DNA of 64,000 bases from Molanna angustata (taxonomy: Eukaryota; Arthropoda; Insecta; Trichoptera; Molannidae). Location: positions 22,555,677 to 22,619,676 of the forward strand of contig OY754981.1 in NCBI GenBank assembly GCA_963576475.1. Reading direction: 5' to 3'. Positions 21,441 through 41,334 of the stretch are shown here, one piece after another. The notes beneath the pieces were generated by a model that ran no database searches, was not told the DNA's origin, and saw only the letters and a program-made list of their open reading frames with translations. Numbering within the stretch: the first letter of the stretch is position 1; every line of letters starts with the position of its first letter. A program made the position numbers and the translations under genes.

Positions 21441-21631
21441 AGGCTGTGTCGTTTCAACAAAAGTATCAGTAATAGTATAGTTAAAATACTTTGATTTCAT
21501 AAAGTTGTTCAAAATTGCGTCGTTTAACGGTATTAGATTTCAACGAAATAACCAAAGGTTTTGAATAATTTCATGAATCAAAGTATTTTCACTATACTTT
21601 TACTTTAATCTTTGTTTGAGAAACACAGCCT
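21441..21631. mobile_element. Palindromic MITE, AGGCTGTGT termini
   Basis: The ends are AGGCTGTGTCGTTTCAAC and, reverse-complemented, AGGCTGTGTTTCTCAAAC. The similarity continues inward to a centre near 21535 (AAAATACTTTGATT is shared by both arms). Flanking TA on each side may be the target duplication, as in Tc1/mariner-type MITEs. No coding capacity. Confidence 0.7.
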
Positions 21632-22320
21632 AACTACTGAACTCGTAAACCTCAGATAAACCCTGAAGATTTCGATGGTTGGCTATATATTGTATTAAAA
21701 ATGTCAATAAACCTAAATAAAATAATAAAAAAAGTAAACGGATGTTTGACGTTGAGTGAAATGAAAATTTGCGCGTAGCATCAATATTTTGATTTGAGCA
21801 TTAAGAAACCTTAGTGAAATTGATAGTAAAAGTTATAAAGTTTTAGACGTTGATGATACGAGATGATGTATAAAATTGAATGAATCGAGAAATATACCTA
21901 CACCAAGAGAGCACTGTTTGGTTCTCTTTAATTGTCCTTTACAATATGTTTAATATATTGTTCACTGGAACAAATTAGTTTCCATATTAATAATACAAGT
22001 AGGTAATCAGTGCATTGTACATCTAAACCTCATAACTTAATATAATACGGACTTTAGATAATCTATTCTAGGGACGTGCATATACATAAACCAAACCAGC
22101 TAGTCTATGAGTCTTACCAAACAAGCAAGACTACGAGTACAAAAAAAAAACACAAAATTTATTTTATTCAGTAAAATAATTAAAATAACTTATTACCTAA
22201 TTATTATCTGTATCAAAATGATTGATTATTTTTGGGCACAGAACAGTTGGAAAGAAAATATGATATATTTATGTATATCGAAAAACTTAAGTAAATAAGT
22301 ATAATGTTTTTTTATACTAA
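21632..22320. other. AT-rich DNA with no recognised feature
   Basis: No supported gene or repeat. The 63-codon frame at 22107-22298 has no motif. Confidence 0.45.
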
Positions 22321-22324
22321 CTGA

Positions 22325-22795
22325 TTTTTTTACTCCTCACTAACCCAAGGGGATATAGTGGGGAGTTATGAATTCGCAATTTTTAAGGTAATTTTTATTG
22401 CAGAACTAGTAGGTATCATGCTGAGATTGTATTCTAAAAGTTTCATCACAATGTATCTGTGTGTTTGTGCTGTGTACTATGTGCTATGTACGGCCAGTTT
22501 ATTTTACTTTATCGATTATAGACTAAAGTACTCATTTGATTCTTTTCAAATTTTGCAAATTTGTGTATCTATGTAATACTCGCTTAGGATCCTATTAGAT
22601 TTTGAAGAAAATCTGAATAGTGCTTCAAAATTTTTTTAATTGTCAAATATTTCAAAGTGACCCCAAGCTCAGAAAACTTGAAGTGTGATATTTTTATTTT
22701 CAAATTGGTAAAAAAGCACATCACTTTCATAAAATGGCAATGAAGAATTATCAAGTTTTTATCATAAAAACCTTTAAAACTTTTTATTGTTATTA
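22325..22795 (+). mobile_element. TIR-type MITE, ACTCCTCA family (copy 1, one end)
   Basis: The end TTTTTACTCCTCACTAACCC and the following ~470 bp match, in inverse orientation, 42668-43212. Shared blocks include TATAGTGGGGAGTTATGA, ATCATGCTGAGATTGTATTC and GTGACCCCAAGCTC. A related element with both ends is at 54200-54915. The open frames inside are non-coding by-products. Confidence 0.75.
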
Positions 22796-23330
22796 ACTTC
22801 AATATAACCCTGGTCTTGAATTTGCTCATCACTAATTCATCTCGTGCAATATCAAAATGTTGCTCTATCTCAGGTTTCAAAGTGGTAACAGCATCCACTG
22901 CATCAACAGAGACAAGTAAAGTCCTTAAATACCTAACAGAATCTTGGACTTGAACATGAGTATCAAGTCTTATTATGTAGGATCACTAGTCCGTATTATA
23001 TTGAAATATTACGTACAAACATGTCATCACGCTATGATCCCAATGATGGTGATAGCCAGAAATAAGCTTAACGACAGTATCCTTGCAGATACTCGTTGCT
23101 AATTAATATACACCAAATTTATAAAAATAATAAAGCCAGGTCTCCGTTTGTGAAAAGATTTTCTAAACGCAATTCTGGTTTTAAAACACTATTAAAATTT
23201 TAAACATCTTCCTCTTGTTGGTTTTCAAACAATGTATTTTACTCAGAGTCACATCCATTATTGGTTCAAAAAATGCGCTTACATCAGACCAAGATAAATC
23301 ACCATGTAGGAAGGTATATCTTAAACTATT
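22796..23330 (-). pseudogene. Cluster of coding-like remnants, unidentified protein
   Basis: Three pieces on the minus strand read like protein: LHGDLSWSDVSAFFEPIMD (about 23330-23190), ICKDTVVKLISGYH (about 23100-23000) and YLRTLLVSVDAVDAV then IEQHFDIARDELVMSKFK (22975-22796). They are in one orientation but in frames separated by stops. They could be a decayed gene, exons of an unrecognised gene, or a transposase relic. No family assigned. Confidence 0.3.
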
Positions 23331-23580
23331 CCGATGGGGGATCTATGAGATAAAGAGAAAGAAAATTTTCTTTTTTTCTCTTAAACCATCTGTTCATTAT
23401 ATTTCTCAAATTTATATTTCTCTTCGTAAAATGCTTCCTTAAATTTTTTTTTATTTTATTTGTAAACATACAGTCTTAATAACAAATTAAACACGAATAA
23501 TATAACACTCCATTAGTGGACCAATTTAGTTTACAGAAATAATCAATTTTGTGTAAATTGTAATATATTTTGTAATATAG

Positions 23581-23752
23581 GGAAAGTAATGGAAAGGATA
23601 TTAGGAATTGGTCGGAAAGCGAAAGAGGAGAGCTTGCAAAACATTACTCACCAGAAGCCACAGAGGCATTCAGGGACTTTATTACTGATGAATTGAATCT
23701 AAAAATTGGCGTATATATTCTTAAAGAACACATTGAAATTGTTGTTCTGTGA
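23581..23752 (+). pseudogene. Coding-like segment, possible exon, unidentified
   Basis: After an acceptor-like TAATATAG the plus strand reads ESNGKDIRNWSESERGELAK, then HYSPEATEAFRDFITDELNL, to a TGA at 23750-23752. Codon usage and residue mix look protein-like, unlike the surrounding AT-rich DNA. I do not recognise the family. It lies opposite in strand to the remnants just upstream. Confidence 0.3.
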
Positions 23753-24741
23753 ATAAATGTATTGTGTAAATAAATTGTTTTACATATTGGTAACTTAAAT
23801 GGTAGTGGATTCCTGGTGTGACGTAATGGGAAATTAAATGATATCAATTTAAGTAAATTAAGTAATATTGTATGCAAGACAATATTCAATGTAGTTTCAT
23901 TATCCAAATTATTTCTAGGATTTTAGGAGTCATTAGGAGTTGCACGCAGAATGTCGATATTATCATAAAAAACTACTTGTTAATGCATAAAAAAAATTGA
24001 GAATGCATAAAATTATTATCTCTGATAAAATATTCTTTTGAGTTCATTGCTATCAACACCGAGAAAAATTAATTATTCTTCGTTCGTTTATAGATGAAAT
24101 TTGCATAGTGATAATAAAATATGAACCTCGGTCAATATTTTTATGCGATAGGCGGCGATAGAGCCAGCGCTGTTCATAAGGTTATTGGTGCGTGCATTAA
24201 ATGCATTCATAGTGCATTAAGTATTCCCTGATAAATATCAAAGTATTTCTTGGGGCAAATCCTTCCAACGGACGCTATCCGATCAATATCTTCTGGGCAA
24301 TAAAAGGCGAAATATATAAAGGGAAACAGACTGTTAATAGCCAATTGAGAATTCTTTATCGTTCCACATGTTGCGGTCATTTATTATCTTATGGAAACCT
24401 CTTCATAATATGTATAAGACCAACTGTGTTGTGAAGATACTGGAATTAAACATAAATATATAGTCCAACTTAAACGTCATTTATACTCAAACAATGTTTT
24501 CAATTCCCTATTCCTATATACAACAGGCAAAATAGCATTTCATATAGTGAATCAATGAGGTTCAACGCCCATTCTGAAAGTAGTGCCTTTTTAGGATTGG
24601 TGTGTAGTGGTACAAGCGGTTTCGTTCTTGCTTGCTTCATTACCTTATCATCAACTTTTTAACTATTACAAATACCAAAAATGAACATATTTATAATTGA
24701 TTTAACAAATAAATTAGTTGGTTTGTATTACCTCACTGGAT
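23753..24741. other. AT-rich DNA with no recognised feature
   Basis: No motif-bearing frame, RNA gene or shared repeat was seen. Confidence 0.4.
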
Positions 24742-25120
24742 CTGGGGGGTAAGTTTCGTCAACCGGCGTAATCAAAACCATCCATGTTTACCCATATCAT
24801 GGATATAATTATCTTATGAAGTTCTATAGATGGGTTCTTAAGATGGGTCGATGGCAGAGCGGCTAGCGCGCTGGGTTAGTAATCCAGTATTAGCGAGTTC
24901 GAATCCTGCCTCGACCGATTTCGTTCACCTATAGCACAAGCATTTATTTGCTTATTTTAGGGAACGTAGGAAGATGTATATGTACTTGTTTAACAAGGAC
25001 ATATTCATTTAAAAAAAATAATATCTTGATATCATACAACTCTATAGGATAATTATATCCATGATATGGGTAAACATGGATGGTTTTGATTACGCCTGTT
25101 GACCAGACTTGCCCCCCAGG
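24742..25120. mobile_element. Palindromic foldback MITE (GGGGGGCAAG family) with SINE inserted at its centre
   Basis: The outer arms are CTGGGGGGTAAG (left) and CTTGCCCCCCAG (right). The arms continue through AATCAAAACCATCCATG, ACCCATATCATGGATATAAT and TTCTATAG. A SINE family 2 copy (24842-25020) occupies the centre. An uninterrupted relative lies at 40496-40685 and a half copy at 36668-36730. Confidence 0.85.
24842..25020 (+). mobile_element. SINE family 2, copy 2
   Basis: Same tRNA-Thr(AGU)-like head (A box TGGCAGAGCGG, loop with TAGTAAT, B box GAGTTCGAATCC) and same body as 4460-4640, ending in an A run. Inserted inside the foldback MITE. Confidence 0.82.
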
Positions 25121-25366
25121 CTTGTTCCGAGGTGGTAGAAAGTGGTAATTTTCTATCAAATATAAGGTAGAGGCACTCATGGTTGTCAGTGCACAAAAAG
25201 TTTACACTTGAGGTTTTTTTAACAATAAAAAGATGATATATTATATTGTTTCATAATAATCGACTTAATCTGACACGCGCTTTTGTTTATTATATCATAT
25301 CATAAATACGACATTTATGAATGAATTAATCATTCGAAAATTTAACACATTATATCCTCATACGTG

Positions 25367-25475
25367 TCTTGAAATTTGCCCTTTGAACATGTAATTCTAC
25401 ATTTTACATATATCCTCATACGTCTCTTGAAATTTGTCCTTAGAACATGTACATAGTTATTCTCATCTCTTGAAA
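25367..25475. repeat. Imperfect tandem duplication (~58 bp)
   Basis: TATATCCTCATACGT[G/C]TCTTGAAATTTG and the following AACATGTA segment occur twice, with part of a third (CATCTCTTGAAATTTCG). Confidence 0.65.
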
Positions 25476-25994
25476 TTTCGTTAAACCAAATATGATTGGT
25501 TGAGTCAATATTCAAACCGGGATTAAATGATTGCTGGATCAGAGCACTTCCTCTCTCCCACCGATACATTTATTATGTCGAAAATATTTCAGAGATTTTG
25601 ATAAAATATTTAATATAAAAAAAATACACAAAAAAAAGAAATGTTTTCAAATATTCACAAAACGTTTTGGAGAAACAAATAATCTCTTCGAACCGACATG
25701 CATGGTTTTTACATCTCAAAAAAGACGAAGTAGGAATATATTTTTCATGGAAGATACTTCTATAAAATCACAAATTTATCAATAGCATATATAATTTGAT
25801 AGATTTTCCAAATCAATAATATACATACATAGTTTTGGATGTTGTACATAATTAATTACCAATATCTCGAAAGAAACAAGATTGAACGTCATATTTGATA
25901 TATTTTGTAAAATATAAAAGCAAAATTTCGTTTAATTGGTAGATAATTAAGTTAAAAGGTTACTTGCATAAGGGAAAGGGTCATAGGTTTACGA

Positions 25995-26133
25995 TACTTA
26001 TAGGGTCGTATTACGGGAGTTATAAAAGAAAATGTAAGAAAAAGTTGAGGTCCAGTAAGCACTTTTCTCGCAGAACCTTACCTTTTTCTTACATTTTTCT
26101 CAAATAACTCTTGTAATATGACCCATAGTATCA
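25995..26133. mobile_element. Palindromic hairpin/MITE just upstream of the first coding exon
   Basis: The left arm (TATAGGGTCGTATTAC, GAAAATGTAAGAAAAAG) pairs with a right arm (CTTTTTCTTACATTTTTC, GTAATATGACCCATAGTA). The arms are about 65 bp around a small loop near 26065. It ends about 75 bp before the splice acceptor at 26209. Confidence 0.7.
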
Positions 26134-26225
26134 CCACTAGAGTTTTTTTGGTTTGTTGACATTACACTCAATTAAAAATATTAATTTGAATGTTTTTATT
26201 TATTTTTAGGAAGGACTAATCGACA

Positions 26226-34379
<8,154 letters not shown>

Positions 34380-34445
34380 ATCGTCGAAACTTTTCAATTT
34401 GTTTGAAACTATTATATTCGCAAATACCAACATTTTAAAAAGTTG

Positions 34446-34451
34446 AATAAA
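34446..34451 (+). terminator. Polyadenylation signal AATAAA of the Zasp-like gene
   Basis: Canonical hexamer 67 bases after the stop codon; other AATAAA words lie downstream, so the exact cleavage site is not known. Confidence 0.5.
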
Positions 34452-35009
34452 TATTTAAATTTATTGATCGCGATTATCGCTTCTTTGAATAATACACTTT
34501 AGAAAGTTTTTCCCGTAAAATAATATTTTATTAGTTTCATCAAAACACATTGAAAGTTTACACATACATAATAATTATTAAGATTTTAAAAATCTCACCC
34601 AACATGAAAACTCTACTCGATCGAGTTTTAAGAGGGTACACTTCAAGTTTATTTTTTAAAGTTTCGAAATAAGGAATCCCACAAGGTGATTTTTTTTTTC
34701 ATATTTAAAATATCCTTAGCAAGTGAAAGTCGCTCTTGAGATCGCTCAGAAAATATTATGAAAGGTTAATTTTTTGTTGTCAAAGTCGAATTTGATTTTT
34801 ACAAGTAGTTTGTAATGTCGTTGTATTTACAATAATAATAATTAATCAAATATTTGTAAAAAAATATTTCAAGTATCTCTCATGTATTTATAAAAAGTAT
34901 TTAACTAGTTTTTAATAATAATTGTGATAAGGAATATGTAAAATAAAATACGTAATAAAGATTTTGTTGAATTATTTTTTCCTGAAGTATCAATATTCTA
35001 TGTAGGTAT
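34452..35009. other. AT-rich downstream region of the Zasp-like gene
   Basis: Probably alternative 3' UTR and intergenic DNA. No other feature seen. Confidence 0.4.
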
Positions 35010-35235
35010 TTATTTATTTAAATAGATACATATATTACAATACATAGCCTAATCTATAGTAACATATATTTTAATTTTTCATAAACAAAAAAATGATTTT
35101 TTTTTTAAACATTTTTTATTCCCTCTCTTATGTCCCTCGGCATACTTTCATATAATTTAAGCCCATTATACATTCGAAAATACTGCGTTGAGACTTTATT
35201 TTCTCTGTTTCTTGTGTCATATTCGTGATATTACC
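35010..35235 (-). mobile_element. LINE 3' end fragment (Jockey/CR1 group)
   Basis: The minus strand reads EYDTRNRENKV, YFRMYNGLKLYESMPRDIRE, GIKNV and a stop, the standard C-terminal end of Jockey/CR1-group ORF2. A short 3' UTR and an (AAAT)n tail at about 35010-35025 follow. Confidence 0.75.
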
Positions 35236-35439
35236 CCCTATTAAGTAACTATTGTAACTAAAATAGGAACGTTCTTATTAGATTAACGGTCTTATTTCAG
35301 CGTTATAAAATATCAACTTGGACTAAATGGAATTGGAACGTACCTATATTGGCCGGAACGTTCTTAAAAAGTTACTTACTAATCGCTATCGGCAGTTGGA
35401 TCTCATGTGTCACATGCAACTAGTTATACATATTTTCTG

Positions 35440-35560
35440 CTTTACCGCTATGCTGACCGGCTTTTGAGTTTTGTGCTACCGTCATGGGTTCGATTCCAAG
35501 CTGGGGAAAAATTTATTTAAAATTATTTCTTGCGCAATTATTGCTTCTCCGGGCTGGATT
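35440..35560 (+). mobile_element. SINE family 3, degenerate copy
   Basis: A tRNA B-box-like GGGTTCGATTCC followed by GGGGAAAAATTTATTTAAA and TTGCTTCTCC matches the order in the better copy at 49733-49930. Confidence 0.6.
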
Positions 35561-36124
35561 GGAAAAAAATGTAAAAATATTCAAGTCGCTACTATAATAG
35601 GGTTTGTTTTATCAATACATAAATTATTGGGACAATTTTTATTTTATATCGTAAGACTTGTATTCTGGTCTACAAAATAGTGTTTACACAACTAAAATAA
35701 CGCCATTTGTAAGTAGCTTTTAAACGTAAAACTGAGATACAATAATTTACGAGATAAAGAGTTGTAAATATTTGTTTGTAAGTGGAAGAAAGACCATTCT
35801 ATATAAATATTTCATACGGTAAAAACATTTTTACCGTATGAAAGTTAGAGCTGCCCTGCATCTGCAAAGCTAAAACTTTTGTGTTAAAGTTATAGCAAAC
35901 TTTATCATAAAATGTTGCATTTCTTTAAATGCAATTGTAAAACAACTTTCAGAGTATTTCAACGCCATATTCACAATTAACGGTGCTGGAAACTTGTGAT
36001 TCTTTCTTGAAAGAGAAAAAATACACAAAATTTGTACAAGTGAAAAAGCTATTCATACACAATCACCACCCGTTTTTCCTCTTATGACTAAAATACTTCA
36101 ATAAATTACAACACAGATTGAAAA

Positions 36125-36202
36125 CACAGTGACAAATAACTGTGTCCCGCTGGGAATGGAACCAGGTAAATGTATCTGAGGTTACAGAGCCACAAACACC
36201 GA
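36125..36202 (-). mobile_element. SINE head fragment (tRNA-like), degenerate
   Basis: Reverse orientation of a tRNA-like head: GGTTCCATTCCCAGCGGGAC and TGTGGCTCTGTAACC. Resembles SINE family 3 or 1 heads but is too short to assign. Confidence 0.4.
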
Positions 36203-36234
36203 AAAATAAAAAGTCATATTTTTAGTATATTATC

Positions 36235-36640
36235 ATTAATTGTGAAGGTATAATAGGTCAGAAATGAGGATATAAGGAAAGAATGTAGGATAAAGAAAGA
36301 TGTTATTAATAGAATAAAAGTGAACACATTGAAATGGTTTGGCCACATGGGGAGAAAGAATAAGGAACGCCTGACGAAGAAAATATACATTACGGACAGG
36401 AATGGAATGAGAGGTCGGGGCCGCCCAAGGAAGGGATGGCACTTCCATGTGAACGGTATTTTGAAAAACGGAAATGTTTGAAGCGTGAACAACAGACAAA
36501 CATGTATAAGACGATGTATGAATGTTGACGAGGCGATGAATATATGTCAAGATAAAAGTAAGTGGCGTTCGGTTCTCTCAGCCTACCCCGTGAGGCACAT
36601 GGCGTGATAGTATGCATGTATGTATGTAATATACTTATTG
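36235..36640 (+). mobile_element. RTE-like LINE fragment (CATA-tailed family)
   Basis: Plus strand: NEDIRKECRIKKDVI, RIKVNTLKWFGHMGRKN, RGRGRPRKGWH, MNVDEAMN, WRSVLSAYPVRHMA, then (GTAT)n. This matches the C-terminal third of 48559-49644. Frames are broken. Confidence 0.85.
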
Positions 36641-36667
36641 TGATTCAGCTTAATAACATAAATCCTC

Positions 36668-36730
36668 TGGGGGGCAAGTCCGGTCAAACGGAGGAATCAA
36701 AACCCTCATGATTACCCATATCATGGATAC
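36668..36730. mobile_element. Half copy of the GGGGGGCAAG foldback MITE, interrupted by a SINE
   Basis: CTGGGGGGCAAGTCCGGTC and AATCAAAACCCTCATG match the left arm of 40496-40685. The arm stops at ATCATGGATA where a SINE family 1 copy begins. The other arm was not found. Confidence 0.75.
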
Positions 36731-36962
36731 TTTATTTTATTTTATACATATATCTTCTCGGACAACGGACAGGTACAATGTCAAATATTAATTTTAACGC
36801 GCATCCAATAACAATCTGCCTCATTCTGGAGACTTACGATATTAATCGTATCACAGATCCAGACTGAAAACACAATTAAAAACTGTGTCTCCACCGGGAA
36901 TTGAACCCGGTACCTTTGGATCAGCAGTCATATACCAAACCAACTGAGACACGATGGCCCAT
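36731..36962 (-). mobile_element. SINE family 1, copy in reverse
   Basis: Full-length reverse copy: tail TTTATTTTATTTTAT first, then body, then B box (GAATTGAACCC in this orientation) and A box. Inserted in the half foldback MITE. Confidence 0.88.
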
Positions 36963-37150
36963 ATGCTTTTGCTTTTGTTTAAGTATGTATGTAAAACGGC
37001 GCTGTGTAAATTATTTTTATATTATTGTTACATCCCTTTCATCTTCTAGATTTTTTTCAGCTTCATAAAAATTTCTTCATGTACAAGTGTCAAATATGTT
37101 ATCTTGAATTGATATAATTTATCAGCATTTGTATTGCACTGGAAAAAAAT

Positions 37151-37232
37151 ACTGTGTCTCCACCGGGAAACTATCCTTGGATCCTTGGACCCTTGGATCA
37201 GCAGTCAACCAACTGAGCCACGAAGGCCGACT
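37151..37232 (-). mobile_element. SINE family 1, head-only copy
   Basis: Only the tRNA-like head is kept, with a small internal duplication (CCTTGGATCCTTGGACCCTT) disrupting the B box. Confidence 0.75.
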
Positions 37233-37929
37233 CATAAAAAAACAAAATAAAGATTTTGTTTAAGATATCATATTTTGAATTTATGTCCACTTAGCCAACA
37301 TCTCTAACGTCCTTCAATCAAATAATAAGAAAAAAACAATAATAATTGACATTCAAGTTTAAACTTAAATTGGGGTTTTAAAAGAAATAAAACTAGTCTT
37401 GTACCTGCCAACTTTTGTAAATTCATAAAAATCTTTTTAACTTTTAAGTGCACGTTTCGGATTATTGAATCTCGCGTATTCAATAATACTTTTATAAGAG
37501 TTACTTTATCTTCACAAAGAAAAACTTCGCACAGAAAACGTTAAGTGTTGAGAATTTTAACATGCAGCATTCAACGGGTGTTATGAGTAGGTAGGTTGGT
37601 GTAGTAAAGGACCCAAGAATGGAGAACAGAGTTTATAGATTTCCATGAAAACCTTATCAATGGTGTTCACGACCTACACACGATTTCGTTTATGTTCAAA
37701 TCGGATAGACTTATTTATAAAGTGCACAAAAGGACGTTAAACGTGTTCGGTTTGCAACACGTTATGGAATTTTGAAATGGTATATATTTTTACTAATGAT
37801 ATATACATATTTTAAGGATTGAGAAGAGTGGACTAAAAGAGGGGAGTCCTGGTGTTCTGTATTGGACAAACAAAGGATGTTGATTTAGTTTTAATCTACT
37901 AGGTATGTACGTACCTATAATTTCATGAA
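37233..37929. other. AT-rich DNA with no recognised feature
   Basis: No motif, RNA gene or repeat shared with the rest of the window was seen. Confidence 0.4.
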
Positions 37930-38290
37930 TTATATTTATTTATTTATTAAACTTTTTGTACATAATATAAACAAATATAATGCACACTGGCGGGCTTATT
38001 GCCATTAGGCAATTTCTTCCACCCAACCAGATTAGAGTGACAGAATTATACATGTAAATCAACAAAAAATGAAAGCTACAAAAGAAGAAAGAAAATATAC
38101 ATAACACCAAAATAAATAAAAAAAATAAAAAAAAACATCATATAAAAAAAATTGGGAAGGAACAAGAAGAGGAAATCGATATCAGCTGTTAAGGGATAAA
38201 TACTACGTAGCAAAGAGAAGGAAGGAAAAGGAGAGGGATCAGGTATTTTCGGAGAGATATCCCTGCTTTAGTCTTTTCTTGAAAATTTGA
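37930..38290 (-). mobile_element. LINE 3' end (CCCGCCAGTG-tail family)
   Basis: On the minus strand the 3' UTR ends ...GGAAGAAATTGCC, CAATAAGCCCGCCAGTG, then an (AAAT)n tail. It is the same as 63480-63566. Upstream a short K-rich frame fits the ORF2 C-terminus. Confidence 0.75.
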
Positions 38291-38408
38291 TTGTATCTCA
38301 TTTTTGCTTGTATAACGTTCAGCACAAAAACATAATATGTCAATGTTAAATCATGTAAAAATCTGTAAAAACATAAATCGAATATTTTTTAATGTTGCAT
38401 ATACGCAA

Positions 38409-38960
38409 ACATTGGATTTTTTTCCTTTTCGAGAGTCAATGATATTTTTTGACAAATTTTTAACATCTCAATAGAGACGTAGTTGGAATATTTGGACGTC
38501 TGTGCGAGAACACTCATATATTATAAGGACTGTAGCTTTCATTCTTTAAAAAAAAAACAGTTTCTCAATAGATGGCGTTACAAAAAGGTTTCTTCGTTGA
38601 TTCATAGATGGCGATGATAAAAATAGCTTTCAAACGATCAGATTAGCATTATTAAAATATATTGAACTTTCAGCAGTTTTCAATCTGTCGATTGATGCGG
38701 CTTCCAAACTGTAGAATTCCATAATAATTCATAATTATATTGAACTTTCAAAATTGCATTGATAAAGGAACTCAATAAGAAGGTTTAATTGGTGAACGTT
38801 GCGCACGCGCATAAAATGATCACGTAGACCATCCAGACCGTACGACCAGACCGTAGACAAATCGTAAGCCATGTAGTTAGGCCTTGATTTCCTGGTTCTC
38901 CTATAATATTCCAACTTTGTCTCTATTGAGACGTTAAAAAGTTGTCAAAATAATAAAAAC
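38409..38960. mobile_element. MITE, GAGACGAAGTTGGAA-TIR family, copy 2
   Basis: Ends ATTGGATTTTTTTCC / TCTCAATAGAGACGTAGTTG and the reverse complement TTTGTCTCTATTGAGACG at 38920-38940. The interior shares TTGGTGAACGTTGCGCACGC and the phrase GATGGCGTTACAAAAAGG with the other copies. Confidence 0.8.
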
Positions 38961-40495
38961 ACGTTTATTTGTCACAGAGATTTATTTTACATTATCCTAA
39001 GAATAATAAATTAGTTTAAAATTCATTATTAGTTAAGGAGTGACTTAGTTGAATCTGAAACGGGGTTTTTGGTGACTGGTGCTCTACTTACTGCTCAGAA
39101 AAGATTGCCTAGTTTGGCGACAAGCCATACACATACAAAGATTAATTGAAAGAAGCCACCATACATAAAGAGACGAGAGAACGAGTAAAGAATGCAATAT
39201 TATTTTACTTACACTTAAATTTTTATAACAAATTATTTTCATCATTTGTTTGGCTACCTGTTGATTAAATCGTGAATTAAAATGACGATGAATCTCAACC
39301 AAGACTCAAACCAAAGGTAATAACTTCGTTGATAAATATCTGATGCTTATAAATAGATCAGTGTACTTGTTATCCAATTTTATTTTACTTTTAATAGATT
39401 TAGTTTTTTAGGTATAGATTTTCGCATTAAATTGAATTTAAGATATTTGAAATATTTTGCACGATATAAGTAAGTTTTTTAGTGAATTGTCTACACCGAC
39501 TATTGAACGAATACAGACGTAGGTACAGAACATATGATTTCTTAAACAATTTATATTCACGCTTTTTCGGATGGAGTTTATGTTCTTAGTAATGTTTCAA
39601 GGTTGTCGTCATCAACATTATATTTGTAGCTTGGCTAAGGGCACAGGAGTCAAATAGCTAACCACCATTTTGTTTACATTGTAGTTGATAATTAAAAATA
39701 TTTTGTTGCATTAATTGATGGCCATTTATTTTAAAAATAAAAATAAAACGATTGTATTAGTTGTTGTACATAGTTTAGCGTTAACGTCAAATTGACACAT
39801 GGATTGACACGACGCTGAAAATCCATTTCCGTTCCCTGATATCGAGTGACACCTTTCAACCAGTTTGTGCGGGAACTATTCTGTTATCAACCACCCTCCA
39901 TTCCCTCTTTATATAATATACAATCTTGAATAGGAAATGGGGAATGAAATATACACAGAACCCAGCGATGTAACTAAACTGAAGGATTTGTAACAATCAA
40001 ATAAACAGAGAAAAATATCAAATTAAAAGTAATACCTATCAGATTGACTGTTGTAATACTTAGGAGATGATGTTGGTTCGCGTCATTTTAATCTGTTAAC
40101 AATCCTAAGGGGGCATATAAACCTAAACACCCCAATTTCAAATCAAATATCTCAAATATATGAAACAGTGAGTTTCTTATAAAAATACTACTACTAAGTA
40201 TTTTCAACATTGCTCTAGTGAATGTTCGTCATACAACTTTAAAATTCAGCATAAATTCTCCTTAAATAATTATCAAAAGTGTCTGTCAGGGATATTCACC
40301 AACCAAGGTGTATGTAAATAGAAGGCTTGATTTTTAATAGTCTTTCATAGTAAATATATGAAAAATCACGATTTACACAATAACCTTTCGTACCATAGCC
40401 GACGTGTTAGTAAAACATTTTTATTTTTGAAGGCTGTTATCTCCGAATGCTACCACTACTTAGGGTTTCCTTTGAGATGCTTGGATCGTACATTA
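38961..40495. other. AT-rich DNA with no recognised feature
   Basis: About 1.5 kb with only short random frames on either strand. No gene or repeat assigned. Confidence 0.4.
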
Positions 40496-40685
40496 CAGGA
40501 GGGCAAGTCTGGTCCAACCGGCGCAATCAAAACCCTCGTGATTACCCATAGCATGGATATAATTATCATATGGAGTTCTGTGACATCTAAATATATTATA
40601 GAACTCCATATAATAATTATATCGATGATATGGATAGTCGTGAGGGTTTTCATTGCGCCGGTTGGACCAGACTTGCCCCCCTGGT
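40496..40685. mobile_element. Palindromic foldback MITE (GGGGGGCAAG family), uninterrupted copy
   Basis: The left arm CAGGAGGGCAAGTCTGGTCC ... and right arm GGACCAGACTTGCCCCCCTG are near-perfect complements (about 90 bp each, centre near 40592). The two open frames on opposite strands are mirror images of the palindrome, not genes. Confidence 0.9.
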
Positions 40686-41204
40686 CTGAGTTTTAGCTCA
40701 GAAATTTGTACTATTCAATTCAATTTAGCCAACTTATTCAAGTGAAAATATTCTAATTCGACAATAGAAAATTGCTTGTGATTTTGGTAAGTGGTGCGAT
40801 GCAATCTCTATACTAAATCCATATATTTAAATACAACCAGTTATGTTTTAATACGACTGCATTGCGAATATAGGTAATTTCCAATTCATTCGGTCCATTT
40901 ATAATGCGATATTAGAAATTTTATTGTGTCATAAATGCAGTCTGCAGACCGTTCTGTTGCGGTTTCGATATGCCGTTCTGCGAGTTGAGATATAACGAGA
41001 GAACATTATAGAAGGAGAGATTGGCGAGATATTGGGTGCGTTTATTAGGAAATAAAGTATTTTATCACTTGCCCATAATATGAAGTTTATAATATTATTT
41101 GATCTTAATCCAAGTATTGCATTTATATGACGTTCATAAACTTATGCCGGCTTAGGAAATTTCTGTTTGAAACAATTGCATAGTACAAAACTTTTTTTAT
41201 TTTT
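40686..41204. other. AT-rich DNA with no recognised feature
   Basis: No supported gene or repeat. A (TTTA)n tail-like run follows at 41205-41235. Confidence 0.4.
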
Positions 41205-41334
41205 TTTTTATTTATTTATTTATTTCAAATAAAATTTAACAATAAGAAACCAATTAACAAATACTTATAATATACACAAAAATGTAGGTACTCGTGCTTA
41301 GGGGGGATTCTTATTAAAAATCATCATTATCATT

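Noticed and set aside
36214..36617. Overlapping minus-strand frames of 75-104 codons
   Set aside because: Antisense shadows of the plus-strand RTE-like LINE fragment at 36235-36640.
40358..40696. Two opposing frames (112 and 65 codons)
   Set aside because: They are mirror images across the palindromic MITE, so they reflect the repeat rather than coding.
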